From Flavobacterium haoranii (GTDB lineage: Bacteria; Bacteroidota; Bacteroidia; Flavobacteriales; Flavobacteriaceae): 64,000 nucleotides of DNA. Positions 31,516-40,804 of this stretch are shown piece after piece. The translations under genes and the position numbers were made by a program. The stretch's first letter is position 1. Each line of letters starts with the position of its first letter. The notes under the pieces were generated by a model. That model saw only the letters and a program-made list of their open reading frames with translations, did not search any database and was not told the origin of the DNA. Location: contig QKBC01000025.1 in the NCBI GenBank assembly GCA_003246205.1, positions 62,001 through 126,000 of the forward strand, given 5' to 3'.

Positions 31516-31531
31516 GTTAAATAACAACGTC

Positions 31532-32020
31532 ATGAGACACGGAAAAAAAGTAAATCACTTAAGTAGACAAACAGGACATAGAAAAGCTATGTTAGCTAAT
31601 ATGGCATGTTCGTTAATTGAGCATAAGCGAATTAACACTACTGTTGCTAAAGCTAAAGCTTTAAAGCAATTTGTTGAGCCGTTAGTAACTAAATCTAAAG
31701 AAGATACTACACATAACAGACGTATTGTTTTCTCTTACTTAAGAAATAAATATGCTGTTACTGAATTATTCAGAGAAGTAGCTGCTAAAGTTGGTGATCG
31801 TCCGGGAGGATATACGCGTATTATCAAATTAGGTAATCGTTTAGGGGATAATGCTGATATGGCGATGATCGAATTAGTAGATTTTAATGAAATCTACAAC
31901 GGTGGTAAAAAAGAAGTTAAAAAATCTACTCGTCGTGGTAGAAGTAAAAAAGCAGATGCAGCTCCGGCAGCAGAAGCTCCGACTACAGAAACTTCTGAAA
32001 ATACTGAAGCAACTGAATAA
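31532..32020 (+). CDS. rplQ: 50S ribosomal protein L17 (bL17) with C-terminal extension
   Basis: 162 aa. The first 125 residues are the normal L17 core ([43 protein letters not shown]). A Lys/Arg then Ala/Glu/Thr-rich tail (about 35 residues, ending [10 protein letters not shown]) follows, longer than the E. coli protein. It is the last gene of the ribosomal cluster. Confidence 0.98.
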   Translation: MRHGKKVNHLSRQTGHRKAMLANMACSLIEHKRINTTVAKAKALKQFVEPLVTKSKEDTTHNRRIVFSYLRNKYAVTELFREVAAKVGDRPGGYTRIIKLGNRLGDNADMAMIELVDFNEIYNGGKKEVKKSTRRGRSKKADAAPAAEAPTTETSENTEATE

Positions 32021-32044
32021 TCATGAAAGAATGATTGATAAAAG

Positions 32045-32078
32045 AAGGATAAGCTATTTTAGTTTATCCTTTTTTTTA
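32045..32078 (+). terminator. Terminator of the ribosomal protein cluster
   Basis: AAGGATAAGCT, a 5-base loop, AGTTTATCCTT (one G-T pair) and a run of T. The stem is 11 bp, 25 bases after the rplQ stop. Confidence 0.9.
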
Positions 32079-32109
32079 TGTTTTAATTTTAAAATAGGGC
32101 GAATAGATT

Positions 32110-32117
32110 TAACTTTG
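32110..32117 (+). promoter_or_regulatory. -7 box of the carA promoter
   Basis: TAACTTTG fits TAnnTTTG and sits 23 bases before the carA start codon. No clear TTG is at the usual upstream distance. Confidence 0.6.
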
Positions 32118-32139
32118 CAAAAAAAACAACACAAAAAGA

Positions 32140-33249
32140 ATGAAATACACAAATCGTAAAAAAGCTGTATTGTTATTAAAAGACGGTACTATTTTCTATG
32201 GGAAATCAATTGGTATTGAAGGAAAAACTTTTGGAGAAGTAGCGTTTAACACCGGAACAACTGGATATCAGGAAATTTTTACCGACCCGTCTTATTTCGG
32301 ACAAATTATGGTGACTACTAATGCTCATATTGGAAATTATGGGGTAAGCGAGGAAGAAGTAGAGTCTAATGGAGTAAAAATTGCCGGATTAGTTTGCAAA
32401 AACTTTAGCTTTAATTATTCAAGAGTTGGTGCTACAGAAAGTTTGTTTGATTATTTTCAGAAACAAAATTTAATTGCTATTTCAGATGTAGATACCAGAG
32501 CATTGGTGAGTTATATTCGAGATAATGGAGCTATGAATGCCGTAATTTGTACAGATGATACACCTATCGAAGAGTTGAAAACATTATTGGCTGATATTCC
32601 GGATATGAATGGATTAGAATTAGCGTCCGTAGTTTCAACAAAAGAACCTTATTTCTTTGGAGACGAAAATGCTAAGTACAAAGTTTCAGCTTTAGATTTA
32701 GGTATTAAAACTAATATTTTACGAAACTTGGCCGCTAGAGATTGCTATATTAAAGTATATCCTTTTGACGCAACTTATGCTGACTTAAAATCATTTAATC
32801 CTGATGGTTATTTCTTGTCGAATGGACCAGGTGATCCGGAGCCTTTAGCTTCTGCTCAGCAAGTAGCCAGAGATATTCTTGAGGAAAACCAACCTTTATT
32901 CGGAATTTGTTTAGGACATCAAGTAATTGCGTTAGCAAACGGAATTTCTACGTATAAAATGTTTAACGGTCACAGAGGAATTAATCATCCGGTTAAAAAT
33001 TTAATTACCGGGAAAGGTGAAATTACTTCACAAAACCATGGTTTTGCGGTTTCAAAAGAAGATTTAGAAAAAAATGCAGATTTTGAGTTAACTCATGTTC
33101 ACTTAAATGATGGAACTGTAGCAGGAATGCGTATGAAGTCTAAAAACTGTTTTTCAGTGCAATACCACCCGGAAGCAAGTCCGGGACCACACGATTCAGC
33201 GTATCTTTTTGATCAATTTATTGAGAATATAAAGGCTTCAAAGAACTAA
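32140..33249 (+). CDS. carA: Carbamoyl-phosphate synthase small (glutaminase) subunit
   Basis: 369 aa. The N-terminal CarA domain (AVLLLKDGTIFYGKSIG; FNTGTTGYQEIFTDPSY) is followed by a class I glutamine amidotransferase domain with the nucleophile Cys in GICLGHQ and the His/Glu pair in QYHPEASPGP. It supplies ammonia for carbamoyl phosphate in pyrimidine and arginine synthesis. The large subunit gene is not next to it here, so the complex partner must be elsewhere. Confidence 0.98.
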   Translation: MKYTNRKKAVLLLKDGTIFYGKSIGIEGKTFGEVAFNTGTTGYQEIFTDPSYFGQIMVTTNAHIGNYGVSEEEVESNGVKIAGLVCKNFSFNYSRVGATESLFDYFQKQNLIAISDVDTRALVSYIRDNGAMNAVICTDDTPIEELKTLLADIPDMNGLELASVVSTKEPYFFGDENAKYKVSALDLGIKTNILRNLAARDCYIKVYPFDATYADLKSFNPDGYFLSNGPGDPEPLASAQQVARDILEENQPLFGICLGHQVIALANGISTYKMFNGHRGINHPVKNLITGKGEITSQNHGFAVSKEDLEKNADFELTHVHLNDGTVAGMRMKSKNCFSVQYHPEASPGPHDSAYLFDQFIENIKASKN

Positions 33250-33304
33250 ATCGTTATCGTTTATAAGTTTTTTTAGAAATGTGTATTATTAATTTTAATA
33301 GTTA

Positions 33305-33312
33305 TATTTTTG
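33305..33312 (+). promoter_or_regulatory. -7 box of the eno promoter
   Basis: TATTTTTG matches TAnnTTTG, 38 bases before the eno ATG in the 101-base carA-eno gap. Confidence 0.55.
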
Positions 33313-33329
33313 TTTAATACACAAAATAA

Positions 33330-34643
<1,314 letters not shown>

Positions 34644-34662
34644 TAAATAGCAAAATTTTATC

Positions 34663-34705
34663 AAAATCCCGATTCTGTTAACAAAGCTTTATCGGGATTT
34701 TTTGT
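34663..34705 (+). terminator. Terminator after eno
   Basis: AAAATCCCGAT pairs with ATCGGGATTTT across a 17-base loop and is followed by more T. Confidence 0.85.
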
Positions 34706-34811
34706 GTATAATAAATAAACATAAAATATTTTGAAATTCTTTAGAATTCGAATATAATTCGCTAAATTCGCATGATTCTTAAAATTTTACATATAAAAAA
34801 CTATATACACG

Positions 34812-36095
34812 ATGTCAAAAACTGCAATATTAGAGATCGATGGCAATAAATATGAGTTTCCTGTAATTGTAGGAACTGAAAATGAAGCTGCTATCGATAT
34901 AGAAAAGTTGCGTGCCGTAACTGGCGCTATAACTATCGATCCTGGCTATAAAAATACAGGTTCTTGTAAAAGTGAAATTACATTCTTAGACGGAGAGGAA
35001 GGAATTTTACGTTACAGAGGATACACTATTGAAGATTTAGCTGAAAAAGCATCTTTTCTAGAAGTATCATATTTATTGATTTTTGGTGAGTTGCCAACAA
35101 CAGCTCAGCTTGAAAAGTTTGAAAATGACATTAGAAAATATACACTAGTAAGTGAGGAAATGAAAAGCATCATCGATGGTTTTCCAAGAACAGCTCACCC
35201 AATGGGGGTTTTATCATCCTTGACAAGCGCTTTAACAGCATTCAATCCAAAATCAGTGAATGTTGAAAATGAAAAAGAACTATACAATGCGGTTTGTAAG
35301 ACAATAGGTAAATTTTTAGTGATTGCCACTTGGACTTTCAGAAAAAGAATGGGATATCCTTTAAATTACTATGATAACACAAAAGGATATGTAGAAAACT
35401 TCATGCGTTTAATGTTTGAATTACCAACTGGTCCATACAAAGCAGATCAAAAAGTAATAACAGCTTTAGATAAATTGTTTATTCTACATGCTGATCACGA
35501 ACAAAACTGCTCTACTTCAACAGTAAGAATTGTTGGTTCTTCTCATGCAGGTTTATTTGCGTCAATTTCTGCAGGTGTTTCTGCTCTTTGGGGACCATTA
35601 CATGGTGGTGCTAACCAAGCGGTATTAGAAATGCTTCAGGAAATCCATGATAATGGTGGTGATGTTGCTAAATTTGTATTAAAGGCAAAAGATAAGAATG
35701 ATCCGTTCCGTTTAATGGGATTCGGACACCGAGTGTATAAAAACTTTGACCCTAGAGCAACTATTATCAAAAAAGCAGCTGATGACGTATTAGGAGCATT
35801 AGGAGTTGATGATCCATTATTAGATATCGCTAAACAATTAGAAAAAGTAGCTTTAGAGGACGAATATTTCAAATCAAGAAACTTATATCCGAATGTAGAT
35901 TTCTATTCAGGAATCATTTACCGAGCTATGGGAATCCCTGTAGAAATGTTCACAGTATTGTTTGCTATTGGTCGTCTGCCGGGATGGATTGCACAATGGA
36001 AAGAAATGCGTTTAAACAAAGAACCTATCGGACGTCCGCGTCAGGTATATACCGGTTCTCCGCTTAGAGCTTTTAAAGAAGTAAAAGATAGATAA
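34812..36095 (+). CDS. gltA: Citrate synthase
   Basis: 427 aa, the hexameric type I length. The catalytic residues lie in LHADHEQNCSTSTVR, MGFGHRVYKNFDPRA and NVDFYSGI. An N-terminal beta-strand region typical of NADH-regulated enzymes is present (about 1-50). It condenses acetyl-CoA with oxaloacetate at the entry to the TCA cycle. The 5' spacer is 168 bases from the eno stop; after the terminator I see no confident promoter in it. Confidence 0.98.
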   Translation: MSKTAILEIDGNKYEFPVIVGTENEAAIDIEKLRAVTGAITIDPGYKNTGSCKSEITFLDGEEGILRYRGYTIEDLAEKASFLEVSYLLIFGELPTTAQLEKFENDIRKYTLVSEEMKSIIDGFPRTAHPMGVLSSLTSALTAFNPKSVNVENEKELYNAVCKTIGKFLVIATWTFRKRMGYPLNYYDNTKGYVENFMRLMFELPTGPYKADQKVITALDKLFILHADHEQNCSTSTVRIVGSSHAGLFASISAGVSALWGPLHGGANQAVLEMLQEIHDNGGDVAKFVLKAKDKNDPFRLMGFGHRVYKNFDPRATIIKKAADDVLGALGVDDPLLDIAKQLEKVALEDEYFKSRNLYPNVDFYSGIIYRAMGIPVEMFTVLFAIGRLPGWIAQWKEMRLNKEPIGRPRQVYTGSPLRAFKEVKDR

Positions 36096-36096
36096 T

Positions 36097-36125
36097 AAAA
36101 ATCCCGAGAAATCGGGATTTTTTAT
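36097..36125 (+). terminator. Terminator after gltA
   Basis: AAAAATCCCGA-GAAA-TCGGGATTTTT: a compact stem with a GAAA tetraloop and T-tract, two bases after the gltA stop. Confidence 0.92.
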
Positions 36126-36138
36126 TTTTAAGCAGTTT

Positions 36139-36167
36139 TTGGCGCAAAGGTCTTTTTTCTATATTTG
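36139..36167 (+). promoter_or_regulatory. Promoter of the amidinotransferase-family operon
   Basis: TTG (36139-36141), 18 bases, TATATTTG (36160-36167). It lies inside the 5' end of the ORF-track entry, showing that the real start codon is the ATG at 36187. Confidence 0.72.
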
Positions 36168-36186
36168 TGCAAACCAAAAACAAACT

Positions 36187-37101
36187 ATGCTAAAACTGAA
36201 CATTAAAAATGAAACTTCTCGTTTGAGGGCTGTAATTCTAGGAACAGCTCAAAGTAACGGACCTACGCCTGAAGCTAGTGAAGCCTATGACCCCAAATCA
36301 TTAGAACACATTTTAGCAGGTACTTATCCGGTTGAAGAGGATATGATTAAAGAAATGGAAGCTTTTAACGAAGTATTTCAAAAATATGAAGTGCAAGTTT
36401 TTCGTCCTGAAATCATCGAAAATTACAACCAGATTTTCACTCGGGATATAGGATTCGTAATTGATGATTTTTTTATTAAGGCCAATATACTACCCGATAG
36501 AGAACGAGAATTAGATGCGATTCAATATGTTATTGACCAAATAGATCCGGCTAAAGTAATAAGACCGCCGGAAGAAGTACATATTGAAGGAGGAGATGTA
36601 ATGCCTTGGAATGAACATATTTTTATCGGAACCTATAAAGGTAGTGATTATAAAGATTACATTACGGCTAGAACCAATATGCAAGGGGTGAATTTTATCA
36701 AGGAAATGTTCCCTAATAAAATTGTAAAAGAGTTCGATCTGGTAAAATCAAGAATTGAACCCAGAGACAATGCCTTGCATTTAGATTGTTGTTTTCAGCC
36801 GGTAGGAACGGATAAAGGAATTATCTATAAGAGCGGTTTTCGCGAAGAAGCCGATTATTTATATCTGGTAGATCTTTTCGGAAGAGAAAATTTGTTTCAC
36901 ATCGAAAGAGAAGAAATGTATTACATGAATTCCAATGTTTTTTCAATTGCTCCTGATGTTGTGGTTTCTGAAAAAAAATTTACAAGATTGAATAATTGGT
37001 TGAGAGAAAACGGATTTACAGTTGAAGAAATTCCGTATGCTGAAATTTCAAAACAAGAAGGTTTATTAAGGTGCTCAACCTTGCCACTGATTAGAGATTA
37101 A
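36187..37101 (+). CDS. Dimethylargininase/arginine-deiminase-like hydrolase
   Basis: 304 aa from the ATG at 36187 (MLKLNIKNETSRLRAVILG); the track start is excluded by the overlapping promoter. It has the five-bladed amidinotransferase fold signatures: FTRDIGFVID, the HIEGGDVMPWN loop with catalytic acid and His region, and a C-terminal Cys in LLRCSTLPLIRD, the nucleophile position. It should act on a guanidino compound such as arginine, methylarginine or citrulline; which one is not clear. The next full-length gene, ctlX, is from the same superfamily. Confidence 0.82.
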   Translation: MLKLNIKNETSRLRAVILGTAQSNGPTPEASEAYDPKSLEHILAGTYPVEEDMIKEMEAFNEVFQKYEVQVFRPEIIENYNQIFTRDIGFVIDDFFIKANILPDRERELDAIQYVIDQIDPAKVIRPPEEVHIEGGDVMPWNEHIFIGTYKGSDYKDYITARTNMQGVNFIKEMFPNKIVKEFDLVKSRIEPRDNALHLDCCFQPVGTDKGIIYKSGFREEADYLYLVDLFGRENLFHIEREEMYYMNSNVFSIAPDVVVSEKKFTRLNNWLRENGFTVEEIPYAEISKQEGLLRCSTLPLIRD

Positions 37102-37263
37102 ATGAAAACTTTCTATTTTGTAATTGTTTTTCCGATAATTGTTATAAGTGCAATCATTTATATTGTTAAAAACACAAAAAATCCCAATGAAAAAAATGTT
37201 GTAACTAAGGAATATGATTTTTCAGTAAAAGATAAAGAAGAAAAAAATGAATCAAACAACTAA
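37102..37263 (+). CDS. Small single-span membrane protein, 53 aa
   Basis: Not in the ORF track. The ATG directly follows the previous stop. The protein has one hydrophobic helix (about residues 4-22, FYFVIVFPIIVISAIIYIV) and a charged Lys/Glu/Asn-rich tail. Its 3' end overlaps the ctlX start by 17 bases in another frame, suggesting coupling. I do not recognise it. Its position and ordinary start codon argue that it is real, but no homology could be tested. Confidence 0.55.
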   Translation: MKTFYFVIVFPIIVISAIIYIVKNTKNPNEKNVVTKEYDFSVKDKEEKNESNN

Positions 37264-38182
37264 TACAATAGTAATGATTCGTCCTGTGGCTTTTCGCATG
37301 AACGAACAAACTGCTGTGAATAATTATTACCAAAAAGTTTTGGATAATTTATTGCCGGCAACAGTAAATACAAAAGCGCAAGAAGAATTTGACGCTTATG
37401 TTGAAAAATTAAGAACTATAGGTGTCAATGTAATTGTGATAGATGATACTATTGACCCGGATACACCGGATAGCATTTTTCCGAATAACTGGATTTCTTT
37501 TCATGAAAATGGCGATGTTGTTTTGTATCCTATGTTTGCTGAAAATCGTCGTTTAGAACGCCGCGAAGATATTTTAGATATTCTCGAAGAAAAAGGCTTT
37601 GTAATCAATGATATCATGGATTACACTTCTGCAGAAGAAGACAATATTTTTTTAGAAGGAACAGGAAGTATTATTTTAGATAGAGCTAATGAAATAGCTT
37701 ATTGTGCTTTATCGCCAAGAGCCGATGAAGAGCTTTTCATTGAATTTTGTGAAGATTTTGAATATACTCCGGTTATTTTTGAAGCTTATCAAACAGTTAA
37801 CGGAGAAAGAAAGCATATTTATCACACAAATGTAATGATGTGCATTGCAGAAACTTTTGCAGTTATCTGTGCAGATTGTATAGACGATAAAGCTGAACGT
37901 AAAATGGTTTTGGAAGCCTTGAAAAAATCAGGAAAAGAAGTTATCTTTATTACCGAAGACCAAGTCAATAATTTTGCCGGAAATATGTTGCAGGTTCGCG
38001 GTGCTAACGATGAACGATTTTTAGTAATGAGTAATGCGGCTTATCAGTCTTTAACGAAAGATCAGATTGCTAAAATCGAGAAGCACTGCAAAATTGTCTA
38101 TGCAAGTTTAGATATTATTGAGGCTTGCGGTGGAGGAAGCGCACGTTGCATGATGGCTGAAGTATTTTTACCAATAGAATAG
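37247..38182 (+). CDS. ctlX: Citrulline utilisation hydrolase (CtlX family)
   Basis: 311 aa. The start IVMIRPVAFRMNEQTAVNNYYQ, the segment SIFPNNWISFHENGDVVLYPMFAENRRLERR, IYHTNVMMCIAE with the catalytic His, and the C-terminal ACGGGSARCMMAEVF with the Cys nucleophile are typical of CtlX, a member of the amidinotransferase superfamily. Proteins so named take part in citrulline breakdown in Bacteroidota such as Francisella-type and flavobacterial loci. Its linkage to another guanidino-group hydrolase supports arginine/citrulline metabolism. Confidence 0.88.
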   Translation: MNQTTNTIVMIRPVAFRMNEQTAVNNYYQKVLDNLLPATVNTKAQEEFDAYVEKLRTIGVNVIVIDDTIDPDTPDSIFPNNWISFHENGDVVLYPMFAENRRLERREDILDILEEKGFVINDIMDYTSAEEDNIFLEGTGSIILDRANEIAYCALSPRADEELFIEFCEDFEYTPVIFEAYQTVNGERKHIYHTNVMMCIAETFAVICADCIDDKAERKMVLEALKKSGKEVIFITEDQVNNFAGNMLQVRGANDERFLVMSNAAYQSLTKDQIAKIEKHCKIVYASLDIIEACGGGSARCMMAEVFLPIE

Positions 38183-38184
38183 AA

Positions 38185-38598
38185 ATGTTATCAAGAAAAA
38201 CAAAATACGGGTTAAAAGCACTGATTTATATTGCTAAGCAAGATAAATCAGTACCCGTATTGATTTCTGAAATTGCTGAAAAAGAGCATATTTCTAAAAA
38301 GTTTTTAGAAACTATATTACTAGATTTGAAGAAATTCGGTATTCTAGGTTCTAAAATGGGAAAAGGAGGAGGCTACTATTTGCTTAAAGATCCTAAAGAA
38401 ATAAAAGTTGCCAGTATCATCAGGGTTCTGGATGGACCAATTGCACTTTTGCCTTGTGTAAGTCTTAATTTTTATGAGAAATGCGATGATTGCCCAAGTG
38501 AAGAAACCTGTGCTTTGAATAAACTGATGATTCAGGTAAGAGATAATGCTTTGTCTATCTTAGAAAAGCAGTCATTATATGATTTGGCAAGTTTTTAA
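38185..38598 (+). CDS. Rrf2-family transcriptional regulator with four C-terminal cysteines
   Basis: 137 aa. The winged helix lies in residues 1-80 (MLSRKTKYGLKALIYIA; ISKKFLETILLDLKKFGIL; GGYYLLK). Cys91, 100, 103 and 109 form a cluster resembling, but not equal in spacing to, the Fe-S ligands of IscR. It starts two bases after ctlX yet stands directly upstream of the DUF2061-cysH pair. A role in cysteine or sulfur control, like CymR/IscR, is inferred. An inverted repeat overlapping the next promoter is a plausible target. Confidence 0.88.
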   Translation: MLSRKTKYGLKALIYIAKQDKSVPVLISEIAEKEHISKKFLETILLDLKKFGILGSKMGKGGGYYLLKDPKEIKVASIIRVLDGPIALLPCVSLNFYEKCDDCPSEETCALNKLMIQVRDNALSILEKQSLYDLASF

Positions 38599-38616
38599 AA
38601 AAATTTAATCAAATAA

Positions 38617-38633
38617 TCTATTAATTCTATAGA
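38617..38633. promoter_or_regulatory. Possible Rrf2 operator upstream of DUF2061-cysH
   Basis: TCTAT-N7-ATAGA, which includes the 8-bp palindrome TCTATAGA (38626-38633). It covers the -33 area of the promoter that follows, where a bound repressor would block polymerase. Confidence 0.4.
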
Positions 38634-38640
38634 CTAATTG

Positions 38641-38648
38641 TATATTTG
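38641..38648 (+). promoter_or_regulatory. -7 box for DUF2061-cysH
   Basis: TATATTTG, a full match to TAnnTTTG, 19 bases before the DUF2061 start codon. Confidence 0.62.
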
Positions 38649-38667
38649 AAAACTGAAACTGAAAGTT

Positions 38668-38904
38668 ATGTTTTTAGATTTATTAAGAACCAAAAAAACA
38701 GGAGAAATTGTAAGTAGGGATACTAAGATTTCGGCTTGTAAAGCTATAACATGGCGATTGTTAGGAACGATAGATACCATGATTATTTCCTTCATTATGA
38801 CGGGTAATGTAAAAATTGCTTTTTCTATAGGAAGTTTTGAAGTATTTACTAAAATGGTATTGTATTTTATTCACGAAAGAGTTTGGGCAAAATGGACAAA
38901 ATAA
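38668..38904 (+). CDS. DUF2061 membrane protein, single domain
   Basis: 78 aa with two hydrophobic segments. The DUF2061 core is CKAITWRLLGTIDTMIISFIMTG...IGSFEVFTKMVLYFIHERVWAKW. The family has no known function, but its members often neighbour sulfate-assimilation genes, and it overlaps cysH by 13 bases here. A second protein with two copies of the same domain is in the capsule locus at 50724, again beside sulfate genes. A role in handling sulfate or a sulfur intermediate at the membrane is an inference. Confidence 0.88.
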   Translation: MFLDLLRTKKTGEIVSRDTKISACKAITWRLLGTIDTMIISFIMTGNVKIAFSIGSFEVFTKMVLYFIHERVWAKWTK

Positions 38905-39620
38905 CACAAGAGACATTGAACGATTGGAACGAGCAAATCAATCAATTGTCATTGGAAGAAAGTATAGCATTAGTTTTAAAACATGCCGAAGGAAAAATAG
39001 TCTTTTCGACTTCTTTCGGAATAGAAGATCAGGTTATAACGCATTATCTTAATCCTCATTATGATAAAGTTGAATTTTTTACATTAGATACCGGGCGGCA
39101 GTTTAATGAAACTTATGAAGTTTTTCAAAAAACACAAAGCAAATATTCAAAGTTGAAAATAAAAACGTACTACCCGGAAGAGGCTGATATACAAGAATAT
39201 TATCAAAAATCGGGAGTTAATGGTTTTTACAACAGTATAGAAGAGCGTAAGCAATGTTGTTTTATTCGGAAAGTAAAACCCTTGAATAAGGCTTTACAAG
39301 GAGCTTCAGTATGGATTACCGGTTTACGGGCAGAACAATCTGCTAATAGGGAAAGTATGCGGTTTTTAGAATGGGATGCCGATCATCAATTAATTAAGTT
39401 CAATCCGCTGCTTCATTTTACTTTAAAAGAAGTAGAAGCAGAAGTGGAACAATATAATATTCCAATTAATAGTTTGTATAAAAAAGGCTTTTTAAGTATC
39501 GGTTGTGCACCATGTACCAGGGCTTTAGAACTAGGAGAAGAGTTTAGAGCTGGGCGTTGGTGGTGGGAAAACGGTAAAAAAGAATGTGGATTACATATCC
39601 ACATTGATCAAAATAGTTAG
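38892..39620 (+). CDS. cysH: Assimilatory APS/PAPS reductase, iron-sulfur (APS) type
   Basis: 242 aa from ATG 38892; the track start is a TTG three codons upstream. STSFGIEDQVITHY is the nucleotide-binding loop, LDTGRQFNETYEV and WITGLRAEQSANRE follow, and KECGLH near the end holds the catalytic Cys. Two cysteine pairs, RKQCCFIRK and GCAPCTRA, are the [4Fe-4S] ligands that mark APS-using reductases. It makes sulfite for cysteine synthesis. The gene is far from cysDN, which sit in the capsule locus. Confidence 0.94.
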   Translation: MDKITQETLNDWNEQINQLSLEESIALVLKHAEGKIVFSTSFGIEDQVITHYLNPHYDKVEFFTLDTGRQFNETYEVFQKTQSKYSKLKIKTYYPEEADIQEYYQKSGVNGFYNSIEERKQCCFIRKVKPLNKALQGASVWITGLRAEQSANRESMRFLEWDADHQLIKFNPLLHFTLKEVEAEVEQYNIPINSLYKKGFLSIGCAPCTRALELGEEFRAGRWWWENGKKECGLHIHIDQNS

Positions 39621-39714
39621 CAATGCTTTTCTATATAAGAATAGTGTTAATTTAGTTTCTGAACTTATGCTTACCACAAATAACGCTTCTAATTAGGATA
39701 ATGATTTATCTATG

Positions 39715-40338
39715 TTATATTCCTTTGTAAATATTGATAATTGCACTAATAATGTACTGGATACCAATTGCAATTACAATAAAACCGATAATTCGGGAAA
39801 TAGCAACAATACCCGACGCTCCTAAAATGCGTGATAAATAATTGGCACTTCTTAAGATTAAGAAAATTACTAATGCTACAGCTAAAACAGCAGCACAACA
39901 AATAAGTTTAGAAACTATAGTGGTATGTTCTTGATATAATGCAATTAGTAAAGAAATAGATCCGGGCCCGGCAAGCATAGGAATCGCTAAAGGGCTTAAG
40001 GCTATGTCATTTCTGTTTCTGGCGTCATTTGCTACTTTTTTGTTAACACCTCTTTTTTTGCTAAAGTTGCCATTTAGTAAGGAAAAACCGGAAGTTAGGA
40101 TTAAAATACCGCCGGCAATACGTAGCGAGTCAATGCTGATGCCAAAAAACTTTAAAACATATTCTCCGGCAAAATAAGAAATCAGCAAAATGATAGTTAC
40201 ATTGATAGCTGCCCAAAGAGAAATTCGAGAACGCTCTTGTTTTGAATCATCTTGGGTTAATCCCACAAAAATAGGTATAGCTCCTAAGGGATTTAAAACT
40301 GAAAATAAAGCAGCAAAAATGTAAATGAATTGTTCCAT
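39715..40338 (-). CDS. MarC-family integral membrane protein
   Basis: 207 aa with about six hydrophobic helices. IFAALFSVLNPLGAIPIFVGLT and PLAIPMLAGPGSISLLIAL are the two MarC/UPF0056 repeats. The molecular function of the family is unsettled; an early link to multiple antibiotic resistance was not upheld. It converges on cysH with a 94-base gap in which I see no hairpin terminator. Confidence 0.9.
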   Translation of the reverse strand: MEQFIYIFAALFSVLNPLGAIPIFVGLTQDDSKQERSRISLWAAINVTIILLISYFAGEYVLKFFGISIDSLRIAGGILILTSGFSLLNGNFSKKRGVNKKVANDARNRNDIALSPLAIPMLAGPGSISLLIALYQEHTTIVSKLICCAAVLAVALVIFLILRSANYLSRILGASGIVAISRIIGFIVIAIGIQYIISAIINIYKGI

Positions 40339-40348
40339 GTTTTTTTGG

Positions 40349-40356
40349 CAAAAATA
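40349..40356 (-). promoter_or_regulatory. -7 box of the marC-like gene
   Basis: TATTTTTG on the minus strand, ending 10 bases before the start codon, so the transcript would have a leader of only a few bases. Confidence 0.5.
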
Positions 40357-40415
40357 CTGTGGGTTATTGTGTGTGGAAATTAAAATAATGTTATTTCAAA
40401 GTTATGATTAAAATT

Positions 40416-40423
40416 TAATTTTG
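40416..40423 (+). promoter_or_regulatory. -7 box of the CoA-binding protein gene
   Basis: TAATTTTG, a match to TAnnTTTG, 24 bases before the start codon. Confidence 0.45.
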
Positions 40424-40447
40424 CTAACTTTATGAAAAATATTCTGC

Positions 40448-40804
40448 ATGAAAACTTTAGTTATCGGTGCTACTACAAATAAAGAACGTTATGCTTATCG
40501 AGCTATCAATAGTTTGATTGATAAAAGTCACCAAGTAGTAGCCATCGGTGTAAAACCGGGAATGGCTTTAGATGTTACTATTGAAACCGAAAAAATCCCT
40601 TTTAAAAGCATAGACACAGTTACCCTTTATATAAATCCTACAATACAAAAGGAGTATTATGATTATGTGATTTCTCTCAAACCAAGACGAGTTATCTTTA
40701 ATCCCGGAACTGAAAATACGGAATTTGTACAACTTCTGGAGCAAAACGGTATTGAGTCAGAAATAGCTTGTACTTTAGTATTACTTGCGACGAACCAATA
40801 TTAA
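40448..40804 (+). CDS. CoA-binding domain protein (small Rossmann fold)
   Basis: 118 aa, a single domain. LVIGATTNKERYAYRAINSL and PRRVIFNPGTENTEFVQLLEQNGIE fit the CoA_binding_2 family, related to the N-terminal domain of succinyl-CoA synthetase alpha. The biological role is unknown. Its last 24 bases overlap the 3' end of the convergent symporter gene. Confidence 0.85.
   Translation: MKTLVIGATTNKERYAYRAINSLIDKSHQVVAIGVKPGMALDVTIETEKIPFKSIDTVTLYINPTIQKEYYDYVISLKPRRVIFNPGTENTEFVQLLEQNGIESEIACTLVLLATNQY

Noticed and set aside
31887-32159. 90-aa plus-strand ORF at the end of rplQ
   Set aside because: Frame-shifted reading of the Lys/Ala-rich L17 tail, continuing through the operon terminator and into carA.
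36139-36186. 16 extra N-terminal residues of the amidinotransferase-like protein
   Set aside because: A consensus promoter lies inside this stretch, so it is not in the mRNA coding part.
38883-38891. TTG start for cysH
   Set aside because: The ATG at 38892 is stronger and still overlaps the upstream gene; the extra residues add nothing recognisable.
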